Assembly (NCBI GenBank): GCA_032622095.1
Contig: CP136069.1
Coordinates: forward strand, 129,251,123 to 129,315,122
Length of the DNA: 64,000 nucleotides
Source of the DNA: Siphonodentalium dalli
Taxonomy: Eukaryota > Mollusca > Scaphopoda > Gadilida > Siphonodentaliidae
Reading direction: 5' to 3'
Shown here: positions 10,837 to 22,737 of the stretch, piece by piece
Position numbering within the stretch: the first letter of the stretch is position 1
Layout of the letters: the number at the start of each line of letters is the position of its first letter
Program-made: the position numbers and the translations under genes
The notes under the pieces: model-generated
The model's input: only the letters and a program-made list of their open reading frames with translations
Told to the model about the DNA's origin: nothing
Database searches by the model: none

Positions 10837-12407
10837 CAGGGATGGGGTAATTGTAATTTGTAATTGTAATTGATTGTAATTAATTACATTTTTTCAAGTA
10901 ATTGCATGTAATTGGTAATTGAGTTTATTCTCAATTACATGTAATTGCAATTGTAATTGGTTAGGATGTAATTGTAATTGTAATTAGGGTCTAATTTCAA
11001 TTACTTCAAAATCACAGGTACTTGTTTCTTCTCAAAGTTCTCTTTCATGATTCATCCAATGGTTTCTTCAAATGTTTTTTTCCAAATTTCAAAGTGCAAG
11101 ACTGGTGACTAGTTATCACTGTCACAACATTGAGTTTTTATCCACTGTGTCTCAATGATGAATTCTGTTGACACCTCCTGTTTGTTTGCTTAAGCATTGG
11201 TTAACCTTTGAAGTAGAAGGCTTGTTTTGATAAATACAATGAGAAACCAACTTCAAATAATTGACAATAGATCACTATAATATATCACTCTTATGATCAT
11301 GTTTCATTATCTCCATCTGGTATGGTATATATGCTATGGTAGAAATTCATACCAACCATTGCTAATGCTATCAACATGTCGACAAAAAATCTGGCAGCAT
11401 TTTAATTTGCAGAAAGACACATCGTGTCCTATGAAAGCGAAGTGCGAACTTTGCCCAACTACAATATCCAGTTCCAAAAAAGTTACCTCCAATTTTGTGA
11501 CACATCTGAAGGTAAGTTTCCATTTCTATGTATTAGTTTTGTTTAATTCCATTGACATATAACTGCAGTCATATGGTGGTATTGGTATTTGCATTGTTTC
11601 TTGTCCCTTCTAATTTGCAACTGAATGACAAAGTGGAAACAAATATCTGCCTCAATAATCCCCCAATTAGCACTGTCTATTGGAGGCATTGTGTTACCAG
11701 TAAGCCAGTGGTCACAAAGGCTAATTAAGTTTATGACTCTAATTAACAATCAGAGTGTTGATTATCCCATTGTCCTTTACAATTGGCCTGGCTGTGTGTC
11801 TGACTTACTGAGATAGTCTTATTCCCTTAATAATTAAATGATGGATATATGTGTGTTACTAAAATATTCTATTATTTTCATTTTATAGCGAAAGATTCAT
11901 GATGTCTATGAATCCACAGTCACACAAGCACCATCAGCAAGTGATCAACAACCTACATGGATCTTTCAGTATACAAAAACATCGGTCATTCATAACTCTC
12001 TGATATCATTCTAATTTCTAGAAGATCAACCCCGACTACAAGCTGCCAATGCAACACGCTGGAATTGCCAGCTATAAATCATGATTCGCTCAGTTCTACG
12101 AACACCTATACTGGACTCAGTACATTGGCTGCTCTGTACCAAGTGTGCTTCACTGTATGTTTCATCTTGCTTGTATTAAATTTATGTTTTGTTATCAAAT
12201 AGAGTTTATATAAATAAAAAGTGTTCCTACTTCAATGATGTGCTGAAATGTAATTGTAATTGTAATTGAATTACATTTCAAAGTAATTGTAATTGTAATT
12301 AATTACATTGTGAAATAGATGTAATGGGAATTGTAATTGTAATTGAAAAATGTTGAAGTAATTGTAATTGTAATTAATTACATTCACAAGTAATTGCCCC
12401 AAGCCTG
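10837..12407 (+). mobile_element. hAT-type element (1,571 bp) inserted in the satellite, 8-bp target duplication
   Basis: It starts cagggatggggtaattg and ends ccccaagcctg. The satellite octamer accgcagc is duplicated exactly on both sides (10,829-10,836 and 12,408-12,415). Sub-terminal regions of about 170 bases on each side are arrays of taattg/caatta words, making the ends self-complementary. The middle encodes a spliced BED-finger protein only (next entry), with no catalytic transposase domain, so the element is non-autonomous. Confidence 0.9.
11365..12014 (+). CDS. BED-type zinc-finger protein, two exons, truncated hAT transposase
   Basis: Exon 1 (11,365-11,511) encodes RQKIWQHFN, then KAKCELCP and FVTHLK. 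It ends at AAG|GTAAGT. After a 377-base intron ending ttttatag, exon 2 (11,889-12,014) continues in frame with RKIHDVYES and stops at 12,012. Joined, the finger has the BED layout: an initial aromatic W-x2-F, C-x2-C (CELC), then H-x5-H (HLKRKIH). BED fingers are the DNA-binding domains at the start of hAT transposases. The predicted product is about 90 residues and ends well before any dimerisation or DDE region. It could bind the taattg-rich ends of its own or related elements, possibly as a repressor (inference). The start codon is uncertain; an upstream in-frame ATG at 11,293 gives a longer N-terminus. The intron is predicted only from consensus borders. Confidence 0.6.
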
Positions 12408-13614
12408 ACCGCAGCCTATTTATTTCTACCGTGTTCAATGTAGCGACATGTTACAATGTGTTACAAGTGTTACATTATTTCTGAGATACCAAAGAGACCG
12501 CTCGTAGACGGGTGTTACAAGTGTTACAAATGTTACAAATGTTACAAATGATTTAAAGTCCCAGTAGAAAACCGCAGCCTATTTATTTCTACCGTGTTCA
12601 ATGTAGCGACATGTTACAATGTGTTACAAGTGTTACATTATTTCTGAGATACCAAAGAGACCGCTCGTAGACGGGTGTTACAAGTGTTACAAATGTTACA
12701 AATGATTTAAAGTCCCAGTAGAAAACCGCAGCCTATTTTTTTCTACCGTGTTCAGTGTAGCGACATGTTACAATGTGTTACAAGTGTTACATTATTTCTG
12801 AGATACCAGAGAGACCGCTCGTAGACGGGTGTTACAAGTGTTACAAATGTTACAAATGTTACAAATGATTTAAAGTCCCAGTAGAAAACCGCAGCCTATT
12901 TATTTCTGCCGTGTTCAATGTAGCGACTTGTTACAATGTGTTACAAGTGTTACATTATTTCTGAGATACCAAAGAGACCGCTCGTAGACGGGTGTTACAA
13001 GTGTTACAAATGTTACAAATGATTTAAAGTCCCAGTAGAAAACCGCAGCCTATTTATTTCTACCGTGTTCAATGTAGCGACATATTACAATGTGTTACAA
13101 GTGTTACATTATTTCTGAGATACCAAAGAGACCGCTCGTAGACGGGTGTTACAAGTGTTACAAATGTTACAAATGATTTAAAGTCCCAGTAGAAAACCGC
13201 AGCCTATTTTTTTCTACCGTGTTCAGTGTAGCGACATGTTACAATGTGTTACAAGTGTTACATTATTTCTGAGATACCAAAGAGACCGCTCGTAGACGGG
13301 TGTTACAAGTGTTACAAATGTTACAAATGATTTAAAGTCCCAGTAGAAAACCGCAGCCTATTTTTTTCTACCGTGTTCAGTGTAGCGACATGTTACAATG
13401 TGTTACAAGTGTTACATTATTTCTGAGATACCAGAGAGACCGCTCGTAGACGGGTGTTACAAGTGTTACAAATGTTACAAATGTTACAAATGATTTAAAG
13501 TCCCAGTAGAAAACCGCAGCCTATTTATTTCTACCGTGTTCAATGTAGCGACATGTTACAATGTGTTACAAGTGTTACATTATTTCTGAGATACCAAAGA
13601 GACCGCTCGTAGAC
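12408..13614 (+). repeat. 154/163-bp satellite, segment B
   Basis: About eight more monomers of the satellite, resuming after the hAT-type insertion. Monomers are over 95% alike; two sub-types alternate (ttatttctaccgtgttcaat versus ttttttctaccgtgttcagt). It ends abruptly at the foldback insertion. Confidence 0.95.
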
Positions 13615-15592
13615 GAGAGTGGCTAAAATGCAAGCTTGGCGCCAAGCTTGGCAGTTTTTAAGGCAGGTGACTAAAAGACAAGCTTGGCGTTTTCAAATTT
13701 TTTTAAAGCCTTTTAAACGCTGTTTTCGGGTGAATTATGCGGGAATAGCACCAGTTAATTACTTATATGGCCCATTTTCGTAAATTAATCGACAATAGTG
13801 GCAGTAATGTCCCCGATTGGTTGGTTAATAGGGGGCGTGGTCACAAAATCAAAACATCGTCTTTTTACGCAGATTTCTTGTCAGTTTTTGGTCGATTTCT
13901 CTTTTTAAACATCAGTTGGACTAAGTTTTTTATTCGAAACATGTTGAATGGTTATCAGTTATCACTGTCATAGTCGAGCTTGGCGGTTTTGAACATTATA
14001 TGCGAAGAATTTTTGACTTTTAGATGACCGACCACCGAACCGCCAAGCTCGAATAGAAAATCAAAATATTAAGCTGAATTTTCGCCGATTTCTCGTTTCT
14101 AAAACACGTTCCATCTAGTTTTTATGTAAAAACGTGTAAAATGATTATCATTCTTCACAAATATAATCGGGCTTGGCGGTTTTGAACATTATACACAAAG
14201 AATTTTTGACTTTTAGATGACCGACCACCGAACCGCCAAGCTCGAATTAAAAATCAAAATATTAAGCTGAATTTCCGTCGATTTCTCGTTTCTAAAACAC
14301 GTTCCAGCTAGTTTTTATGTAAAAACATGTAAAATGATTATCATTCGTCACAAATATACTCGAGCTTGGCGGTTTTGAATATTTTATATTAGGAATTTTT
14401 GACATTTTGATGACCGACCACCGAACCGCCAAGCTCGAATAAAAAATCAAAATATTAAGCTGAATTTTCGCCGATTTCTCGTTTCTAAAACACGTTCCAT
14501 CTAGTTTTTATGTAAAAACGTGTAAAATGATTATCATTCTTCACAAATATAATCGGGCTTGGCGGTTTTGAACATTATACACAAAGAATATTTGACTTTT
14601 AGATGACCGACCACCGAACCGCCAAGCTCGAATTAAAAATCAAAATATTAAGCTGAATTTCCGTCGATTTCTCGTTTCTAAAACACGTTCCAGCTAGTTT
14701 TTATGTAAAAACATGTAAAATGATTATCATTCGTCACAAATATACTCGAGCTTGGCGGTTTTGAATATTTTATATTAAGAATTTTTGACATTTTGATGAC
14801 CGACCACCGAACCGCCAAGCTCGAATAAAAAATCAAAATATTAAGCTGAATTTTCGCCGATTTCTCGTTTCGAAAACACGTTCCATCTAGTTTTGATGTA
14901 AAAACGTGTAAAATGATTATCATTCTTCACAAATATAATCGGGCTTGGCGGTTTTGAACATTATACACAAAGAATTTTTGACTTTTAGATGACCGACCAC
15001 CGAACCGCCAAGCTCGAATTAAAAATCAAAATATGAAGCTGAATTTCCTGAGATTTCTCGTTTCTAAAACATGTCCCAGCTATTTTTCATGTAAAAATAT
15101 GTAAAATGATGATCGTTCTTCACATATATACTCGAGCTTGGCGGTTTTTAACATTGTGTACTTAGAATTTTCGACTTTTATATGACCGCTCACAAAACCG
15201 CCAAGCCAATGCAAAATGATACCCAGACCAAACCGAGGCAAAATGATACCCACCAAATATTGTCAACGTGTACCCATTAATGATCGTCCATGCAACTAAT
15301 CAAACTTGTTCAATTATGTTATATTCTTGTTTCGATGTAGCATTGTGATTTAAATGGCACGTATATATAAGATAAGTTAGTCGTGTGTGGAACGGTCAGA
15401 ATGATAATATACATGAATTCCAGAGGGCAAACTGTAATATAATTTAATTCTCCATCCACATTAAATTATTATTATTATTATTTGTTTTTGTGGGGGGGGG
15501 GATTTGACCCAGGAGGATTTGAAAGGGCCTGAGACGTCATTTTACTTTCTTTTTAGTGTAAACATATTTTATTTCCAACATAACATAATATG

Positions 15593-15960
15593 CCACTCTT
15601 TAGCGTTTGGTGCCAAAGAGCGGTATAGGCCTACTGCTCTTTAGCCCTCGGTGCTAAAGAGCGGTCCAGGTTGGATGAGCGGCACGTGCGTTGCCAAGAT
15701 ATTTTGCGCATTGCGCCAACACATAACGTTATAATCCGTATCGCTCTTTAGCTCTCATCGCTAATGAGTGGTGTGCCGTTCTTTAGCCACCAGTGCTAAA
15801 GAGCTGTCCATGTTGGACGAGCGGCACGTGCGTTGCCAAGATATTTTGCGTGTAACGTTATAATCCGTACCGCTCTTTAGCCCTCATCACTAAAGAGCGG
15901 TATACCGTTCTTTAGCCCTCAGTACTAAAGAGCGGTATACCGTTCTTTAGCCACTTCGTA
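15593..15960. repeat. Cluster of gctctttag hairpins in the foldback core
   Basis: Five or six near-palindromes of the form ccgctctttag ... ctaaagagcgg, each about 30 bases, interleaved with a longer repeated phrase (gcggcacgtgcgttgccaag, at about 15,680 and 15,821). The stems pair almost perfectly. Present identically in copy 2 at about 26,998-27,365. Confidence 0.8.
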
Positions 15961-15974
15961 TTATATATTACTCA

Positions 15975-16146
15975 CCATTGCCACTATCTTTCTGGAACTG
16001 ATGTTGTAGAGAGTGAGTAGTTGGGCGCGAAGCGCCCGGGATGGTCGAAAAGATCGAGTGATCTTCTCCTTCACCCCACGGTTTGTTGTTGTTGGAGATA
16101 TAGCACATAGAAAATAGTCATGTCTGAACCCGGCAAAAGCGGACAT
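15975..16146 (-). CDS. Possible first exon in the foldback core, unrecognised
   Basis: A 61-codon minus frame starts MSAFAGFRHDYFL and runs to ATG|GTGAGTAA, a good splice-donor consensus just before its stop. Residues 20-45 are basic. No family is recognised. It lies in the single-copy core between the two arms, where a foldback element would carry its gene if it had one. Downstream minus-strand sequence enters the hairpin cluster with no evident second exon, so this may be non-coding. An identical frame exists in copy 2 (27,380-27,551). Confidence 0.2.
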
Positions 16147-16149
16147 AAT

Positions 16150-17507
16150 GAATTAATGTTATTTCTTTGGTTGAATTGATTGGATGGATTATTTGGGGAA
16201 GAGCCCACGAGCTTTAATATGGGGTGTGAGGGGTGACCCGGTGGGTCCCTTTAATATATGGTTGAGTATATGGTTGAGCTGAGCGTGTCATCTGGTGCGC
16301 TGAAAAAGGAGCGGGGCCCGTGTTTTAATTTTAAAATAGTGTTAGTTTGTTAGTTGTTTAAAAAGACAACCAACCGCAAGGCAGAGCGTGTGATTCAATG
16401 TGATTCAATGTGATTCAATGCGCCATCATACCGCTATTCTGCTATAGCCAAATGCGCAGAGACAGTGTGTTTTGTTTATTTCGTTGTTACTGGATGTGCC
16501 GCCCTACATTCCATAGCACGGGCGTAGGTGAAGACTCTGACAATTTTATGTGCAGAGTTGTTGGGTTCCGATCAGTGAAGTAAATCTGAAGATTATGTAC
16601 AAGATAGACTTTAATTGTTGACGATGTGAATGGTTTTGTACAGAGATATATATGATTACATGGTTACATTCAATATATTTTTTTTGGTTTTATATTTTTT
16701 TGGTAATTTCTTTATTTTGTTAAAATTTGTATACATTTTGTACATTTGCTGATGTTGTTCGCTCACCAGCGGGAATTTATAGCAAGAAGGCGTGTCTAAA
16801 TCAACTCAAACGAAACCCACACCGTCGCACTTGCGTGTCATCGTTAACACTTTGCATGATCGGCGGCATGTACACAAAAGTGACGAGTGTTCTGCGGGGA
16901 AGCAAAACAAAAACAACCCTGTCAAAACAGCGGCACATAGACGTGTCACTGAATAAACAGTTCCACCACTTCACTTACCAATGCACTGTATGGTGTGTTT
17001 ATGAGCGATAACAGTTTGTCCGATTTAGTAAGCGTCATGAATTGTTTTTAAAGCAATTGCTAGTCAATTGAGCTGTGTCTAAAAAAATAAAACAAATCAT
17101 GAGTTGGGGTTCAGATTCCCACGTTGAACCAACGCGTTTAGTTTGATAATTCTGACAGAGGGTATGGATCTATTCTGTAACGGAGTATTCGTGTCGATTA
17201 TAATTCACTTCATCCTGGTGAGTAAACTACTCGAATTGCAACTAACCGGTTCTTGGCTAATCAGTGATATATATAAAATAAATGAAACCTAAATTAATGG
17301 GGACGGATGAAAGAAAACTCAAGAAAGCTAAAAATTATCTCAAGCCTTTCCCATCTGATCGATACGCATCCCTCACTTATCGGGGAAGTGGCATGTCGCC
17401 AAAGAGGAAAAGACTTCATATAAGCCATCGGGCTTGTTGTCTGGTCCTCATTTCCATACATTATCTCTTCTATTTTGCATATTAATTTTGTATCACCTGT
17501 ACACGTG
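16150..17507. other. Foldback core, no recognised gene
   Basis: Contains a 10-bp triplication gattcaatgt (16,391-16,420), T-rich tracts near 16,676-16,720 and two short plus-strand frames (94 codons from 16,727; 67 codons from 17,282, basic, starting MKPKLMGTDERKLKKAK). The minus strand also offers splice-like borders near 16,900 (ccccgcag) and 16,975 (ggtaagtg). None could be tied to a transposase family. Confidence 0.35.
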
Positions 17508-19103
17508 CATATTATGTTATGTTGGAAATAAAATATGTTTACACTAAAAAGAAAGAAAAATGACGTCTCAGGCCCTTTCAAATCCTCCTGGGTCAAATCC
17601 CCCCCCCCCCCCCACAAAAACAAATAATAATAATAATAATTTAATGTGGATGGAGAATTAAATTATATTACAGTTTGCCCTCTGGAATTCATGTATATTA
17701 TCATTCTGACCGTTCCACACACGACTAACTTATCTTATATATACGTGCCATTTAAATCACAATGCTACATCCAAACAAGAATATAACATAATTGAACAAG
17801 TTTGATTAGTTGCATGGACGATCATTAATGGGTACACGTTGACAATATTTGGTGGGTATCATTTTGCCTCGGTTTGGTCTGGGTATCATTTTGCATTGGC
17901 TTGGCGGTTCTGTGAGCGGTCATATAAAAGTCGAAAATTCTAAGTACACAATGTTAAAAACCGCCAAGCTCGAGTATATATGTGAAGAACGATAATCATT
18001 TTACATATTTTTACATGAAAAATAGCTGGGACATGTTTTAGAAACGAGAAATCTCAGGAAATTCAGCTTCATATTTTGATTTTTAATTCGAGCTTGGCGG
18101 TTCGGTGGTCGGTCATCTAAAAGTCAAAAATTCTTTGTGTATAATGTTCAAAACCGCCAAGCCCGATTATATTTGTGAAGAATGATAATCATTTTACACG
18201 TTTTTACATCAAAACTAGATGGAACGTGTTTTAGAAACGAGAAATCGGCGAAAATTCAGCTTAATATTTAGATTTTTTATTCGAGCTTGGCGGTTCGGTG
18301 GTCGGTCATCAAAATGTCAAAAATTCTTAATATAAAATATTCAAAACCGCCAAGCTCGAGTATATTTGTGACGAATGATAATCATTTTACATGTTTTTAC
18401 ATAAAAACTAGCTGGAACGTGTTTTAGAAACGAGAAATCGACGGAAATTCAGCTTAATATTTTGATTTTTAATTCGAGCTTGGCGGTTCGGTGGTCGGTC
18501 ATCTAAAAGTCAAAAATTCTTTGTGTATAATGTTCAAAACCGCCAAGCCCGATTATATTTGTGAAGAATGATAATCATTTTACACGTTTTTACATAAAAA
18601 CTAGATGGAACGTGTTTTAGAAACGAGAAATCGGCGAAAATTCAGCTTAATATTTTGATTTTTTATTCGAGGTTGGCGGTTCGGTGGTCGGTCATCTAAA
18701 AGTAAAAAATTCTTCGCATATAATGTTCAAAACCGCCAAGCTCGACTATGAGAGCGATAACTGATAACCATTCAACATGTTTCGAATAAAAAACTTAGTC
18801 CAACTGATGTTTAAAAAGAGAAATCGACCAAAAACTGACAAGAAATCTGCGTAAAAAGACGATGTTTTGATTTTGTGACCACGCCCCTTTTAACCAACCA
18901 ATCGGGGACATTACTGCCACTATTGTCGATTAATTTACGAAAATGGGCCATATAAGTAATTAACTGGTGCTATTCCCGCATAATTCACCCGAAAACAGCG
19001 TTTAAAAGGCTTTTAAAAAATTTGAAAACGCCAAGCTTGTCTTTTAGTCACCTGCCTTAAAAACTGCCAAGCTTGGCACCAAGCTTGCATTTTAGCCACT
19101 CTC

Positions 19104-19666
19104 CTCGTAGACGGGTGTTACAAGTGTTACAAATGTTACAAATGATTTAAAGTCCCAGTAGAAAACCGCAGCCTATTTATTTCTACCGTGTTCAATGTAG
19201 CGACATGTTACAATGTGTTACATTATTTCTGAGATACCAAAGAGACCGCTCGTAGACGGGTGTTACAAGTGTTACAAATGTTACAAATGTTACAAATGAT
19301 TTAAAGTCCCAGTAGAAAACCGCAGCCTATTTATTTCTACCGTGTTCAATGTAGCGACATGTTACAATGTGTTACAAGTGTTACATTATTTCTGAGATAC
19401 CAAAGAGACCGCTCGTAGACGGGTGTTACAAGTGTTACAAATGTTACAAATGATTTAAAGTCCCAGTAGAAAACCGCAGCCTATTTTTTTCTACCGTGTT
19501 CAGTGTAGCGACATGTTACAATGTGTTACAAGTGTTACATTATTTCTGAGATACCAGAGAGACCGCTCGTAGACGGGTGTTACAAGTGTTACAAATGTTA
19601 CAAATGTTACAAATGATTTAAAGTCCCAGTAGAAAACCGCAGCCTATTTTTTTCTACCGTGTTCAG
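19104..19666 (+). repeat. 154/163-bp satellite, segment C
   Basis: Continuation of the satellite after the foldback element, about 3.5 monomers. One monomer lacks a gttacaagt unit (about 19,210). It ends mid-monomer at ttctaccgtgttcag, where the next array begins. Confidence 0.95.
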
Positions 19667-20061
19667 TTAGCTAACTTGATTAAACAAGTTACTAACTGGA
19701 TTAATCAAGTTAGTAACTTGATTAATCCAGTTAGCTAACTTGATTAAACAAGTTAGTAACTTGATTAAACAAGTTAGCTAACTTGATTAAACAAGTTAGC
19801 TAACTTGATTAAACAAGTTACTAACTGGATTAATCAAGTTAGTAACTTGATTAATCCAGTTAGCTAACTTGATTAAACAAGTTAGTAACTTGATTAAACA
19901 AGTTAGCTAACTTGATTAATCAAGTTACTAACTGGATTAATCAAGTTAGTAACTTGATTAATCAAGTTAGCTAACTTGATTAAACAAGTTAGCTAACTTG
20001 ATTAAACAAGTTAGCTAACTGGATTAAACAAGTTAGTAACTTGTTTAATCAAGTTAGTAAC
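19667..20061. repeat. ~22-bp palindromic array (gttagctaacttgattaaac)
   Basis: Units of 21-22 bases with alternating sub-types gctaacttgattaaacaa and ctaactggattaatcaa. Many joints (gttagctaac, gattaatc, cttgattaatcaag) are themselves palindromic, so the array can fold in many registers. Copy 2 (31,075-31,491) is 22 bases longer, a gain or loss of one unit. Confidence 0.9.
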
Positions 20062-20093
20062 AAAAGAGGAGGTGGCGGTTCTACGCTGCCGTA

Positions 20094-20340
20094 GAATCTA
20101 TATCTATTGAAACGGAATTGTCTCTTATAGAATCCAAGAACGATTATTGGTTTGAAAATAGAGACTATTTGGTTTGAATCTATATCTATTGAAATGGAAT
20201 TGTCTCTTATAGAATCCAAGAACGACCATTGGTTTGAAAATAGAGACTATTTGGTTTGAATCTATATCTATTGAAACGGAATTGTCTCTTATAGAATCAA
20301 AGAACGACCATTGGTTTAAAAATGGAGACTATGGTTTTTA
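20094..20340. repeat. 82-bp tandem triplication
   Basis: gaatctatatctattgaaa recurs at 20,094, 20,176 and 20,258. Units contain ggaattgtctcttatagaat and ggtttgaaaatagagacta. Repeated at about 31,524-31,770 in copy 2. Confidence 0.9.
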
Positions 20341-20344
20341 CAAA

Positions 20345-22737
20345 CCACCATTATCTTTTATTTAATGTAATTTCCGACCGAATGGCTGCTCATACTCTTC
20401 TTTGATACGTTCAGATTAGCCAAACGTCGAGTAAATAAAAACTTTATATAAACTAACCACAGTTAAAGTCTTACCCTACCGTCATCTTAGCAAATTAACT
20501 GGACCACTTAACCAGGGGTTGTGTGAGATTGAATTTTATAAAATATTCTCATTCGGCACAGTAACATTTGAAACAATTGGGGCTATATGCATATATGTAC
20601 TAGCCTTAATATTGCTGAGTTTACCTTTTAGTCAAATTGGACATATGAATCCCAAGTATCAGTCAACATGGGTGTACCCAGTGAATCTTGCCCATGGGTA
20701 CCTCTTAAATTATCACCTAAATTGCCCCATGCAAGCCAATGCCTGGTAACATACATGTATATGTTGGTGTTGAGATCCTATTCACCACGAGACCAATATA
20801 TCAATCACCCCTTGCACCCCCCATATGATCACTCCCAGCCCCAACCCTGAATTTTGTTTACCTTAATTAACATCTAATGGCCAGCTATTCGAATTTCATC
20901 ATACAATAATAGAAGTTTGGAGAATTGTCCTACCTACATGAAGTTTATCTTCCCTACCACTGGCCATTAGATGTTAAGGTAGAAAATATTCAGTAAACTT
21001 GGTACAAAAAATCCAATGCCTCTGCTGAAAATCAGGCTTCCTTGTTACCAACTGACCAATGACAATTTTTTGATGAGTCATATTAAATGATAAAATGAGA
21101 GTATCTGGCTTCTATATGTTAAGGTAAGAAAAATCAGACAAGGGTGTGATCAGGGTGGGCGGGGATGTAACCAATGTTTTCTTCCCAGGGATGTGAAGGG
21201 TGAGAAACTGTTACACTGGTTTGTTGGCTGGTAATATATCACAATATTGAGATATCCTATCATAGTTCATCAATGGTCTGTCATAATCGCCAATTAGCTT
21301 AATACTGCAGGTGCCATTGTTTAGTCAGTGAATGTGGTCTGAAGCCAACTAATCTCTTGATGACCCAGAGGCTAATCCATGTCTGTGCTGACTGTAATCA
21401 AAACACCATGTAATATTGCACTCAATTGAAATATCAGATATCTGGACTGAAACAGTTAGGATGTTTTAATGATGGCACGATGTAATACTATTGGTGTTCC
21501 CAGAATGGTGGGTCCTAAAATAGTAGAACAAAATTTCAACTTTTTATCAATATTTTATTCCCTATACCCCACTGGACCAGGCTAAATTAAATTGAATGAA
21601 TGCAAACCCTATTCATTGTGAAATTATCTAAATGCATCCAAAAATGTTTCTGTTGCATTTTTTATATATATGTTTGTTGTTGTTTTTAACATGTTTGATA
21701 TGCTGTGTGAGTTCACTTTAAGAGGAATTTCTAAAACGAGTTCTAAACTAGGCCCTGCAATACATGTTTACCAGTTACAAGTGCAGTAATGGCATTTGAT
21801 TGTAATTTTTAGGCATTACAATTTACCAAACTAAATCAAATATTAACCAATCTGAACCAAATATTAACGGATTTAAATTATTTTTTAGTATATTTTGAAA
21901 ATGCCTATCCCCATTTTTTTTCTGGAGACTGGTATCCCCAACTTTGCCCAATTAGGCGGGTGATTAAAAGCATGTTCTCATGCAGGTAACTCCCTCATCA
22001 AACATTTGTTCATATATATAGTTGTATATTTCTTGGGCAAATAAAAACCTCCCTACCCCATCAAATTTTTCATATATGATTGACTGAGAACATAGAGTGC
22101 AGGCAGGAAAAAACACCAGGATACAAGGACCAGGTGGGTGGGTTTTTCTGAATGCCAATAGCAGATTTTTCCATTGCCATGTAACTGTTTCTCCAAATCC
22201 ATGTTTAAAGATAAATTATGACTACTAAAGTGATTTTAAATGTACAGACTTATAAACTGGACAAATATAAAGCATTAATCTAGTGAAGGGGGCTCTAATT
22301 TCAATATTTACACAATAATTGTTCTTTTATAACACAATATCATGGGGTGGGTTCCGCTTCTTACGAGGAAAAAATTGAACTGAAAAAATAAAAGATTCCA
22401 TCAATTCTCATTGATGTATTTTACATTAAATTATAGCTGCAATGCCAATGTCAGCTCATTATATTCTTCTGTTAAATTAAATGGTATGATAAAACAGATT
22501 TCCTGAACATGTATTATTGTAGGATGTTCATCATTGGATAGATGGGACCTTGAATACCTACCGATATAATGAAAAGCTGAGTAATTGAACATAACATGAT
22601 AATTATTTCAAAACAAGTATTCATCTTTGAGATGACAACATTTTAATTCGGTATTACAATTTCTGCCACATGGGCTTGTAATGCACACCATTGCCCACCC
22701 CTTTCCAAACCCGCACTGCCCTTATGCATCGTCCCTA
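20345..22737. other. No gene recognised (duplicated spacer, copy 1)
   Basis: AT-rich, low-repeat sequence of about 2.4 kb. A 22-bp inverted pair (20,859-20,884 with 20,960-20,981; core taacatctaatggccag) forms a small hairpin element. Short frames at 20,519, 20,668 and 21,964 have no motifs. This is the most unique-looking part of the duplicated unit. Confidence 0.45.

Larger units (their letters stand above)
13615..19103. mobile_element. 5.49-kb foldback element with 9-bp target duplication (copy 1)
   Basis: The ends are gagagtggctaaaatg and its complement cattttagccactctc. The satellite nonamer ctcgtagac stands on both sides (13,606-13,614 and 19,104-19,112); removing the element restores an intact monomer. 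The left arm is 13,615-15,592 (1,978 bp) and the right arm 17,508-19,103 (1,596 bp). Both contain tandem ~193-bp units, seven on the left and five on the right; the length gap of 382 bp equals two units. Each unit holds an inner palindrome gcttggcggtt ... aaccgccaagc. The 1.9-kb core has no recognisable transposase. A 9-bp duplication with long unit-built arms resembles foldback elements or Mutator-type transposons; assignment is inference. Confidence 0.9.

Noticed and set aside
10441-13614. CRISPR-like appearance of regularly spaced repeats
   Set aside because: The whole 154/163-bp monomer is conserved; there are no unique spacers and no cas genes.
16727-17011. 94-codon ORF in the foldback core (and 28,132-28,416)
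   Set aside because: No recognisable domain; kept only as part of the description of the core.
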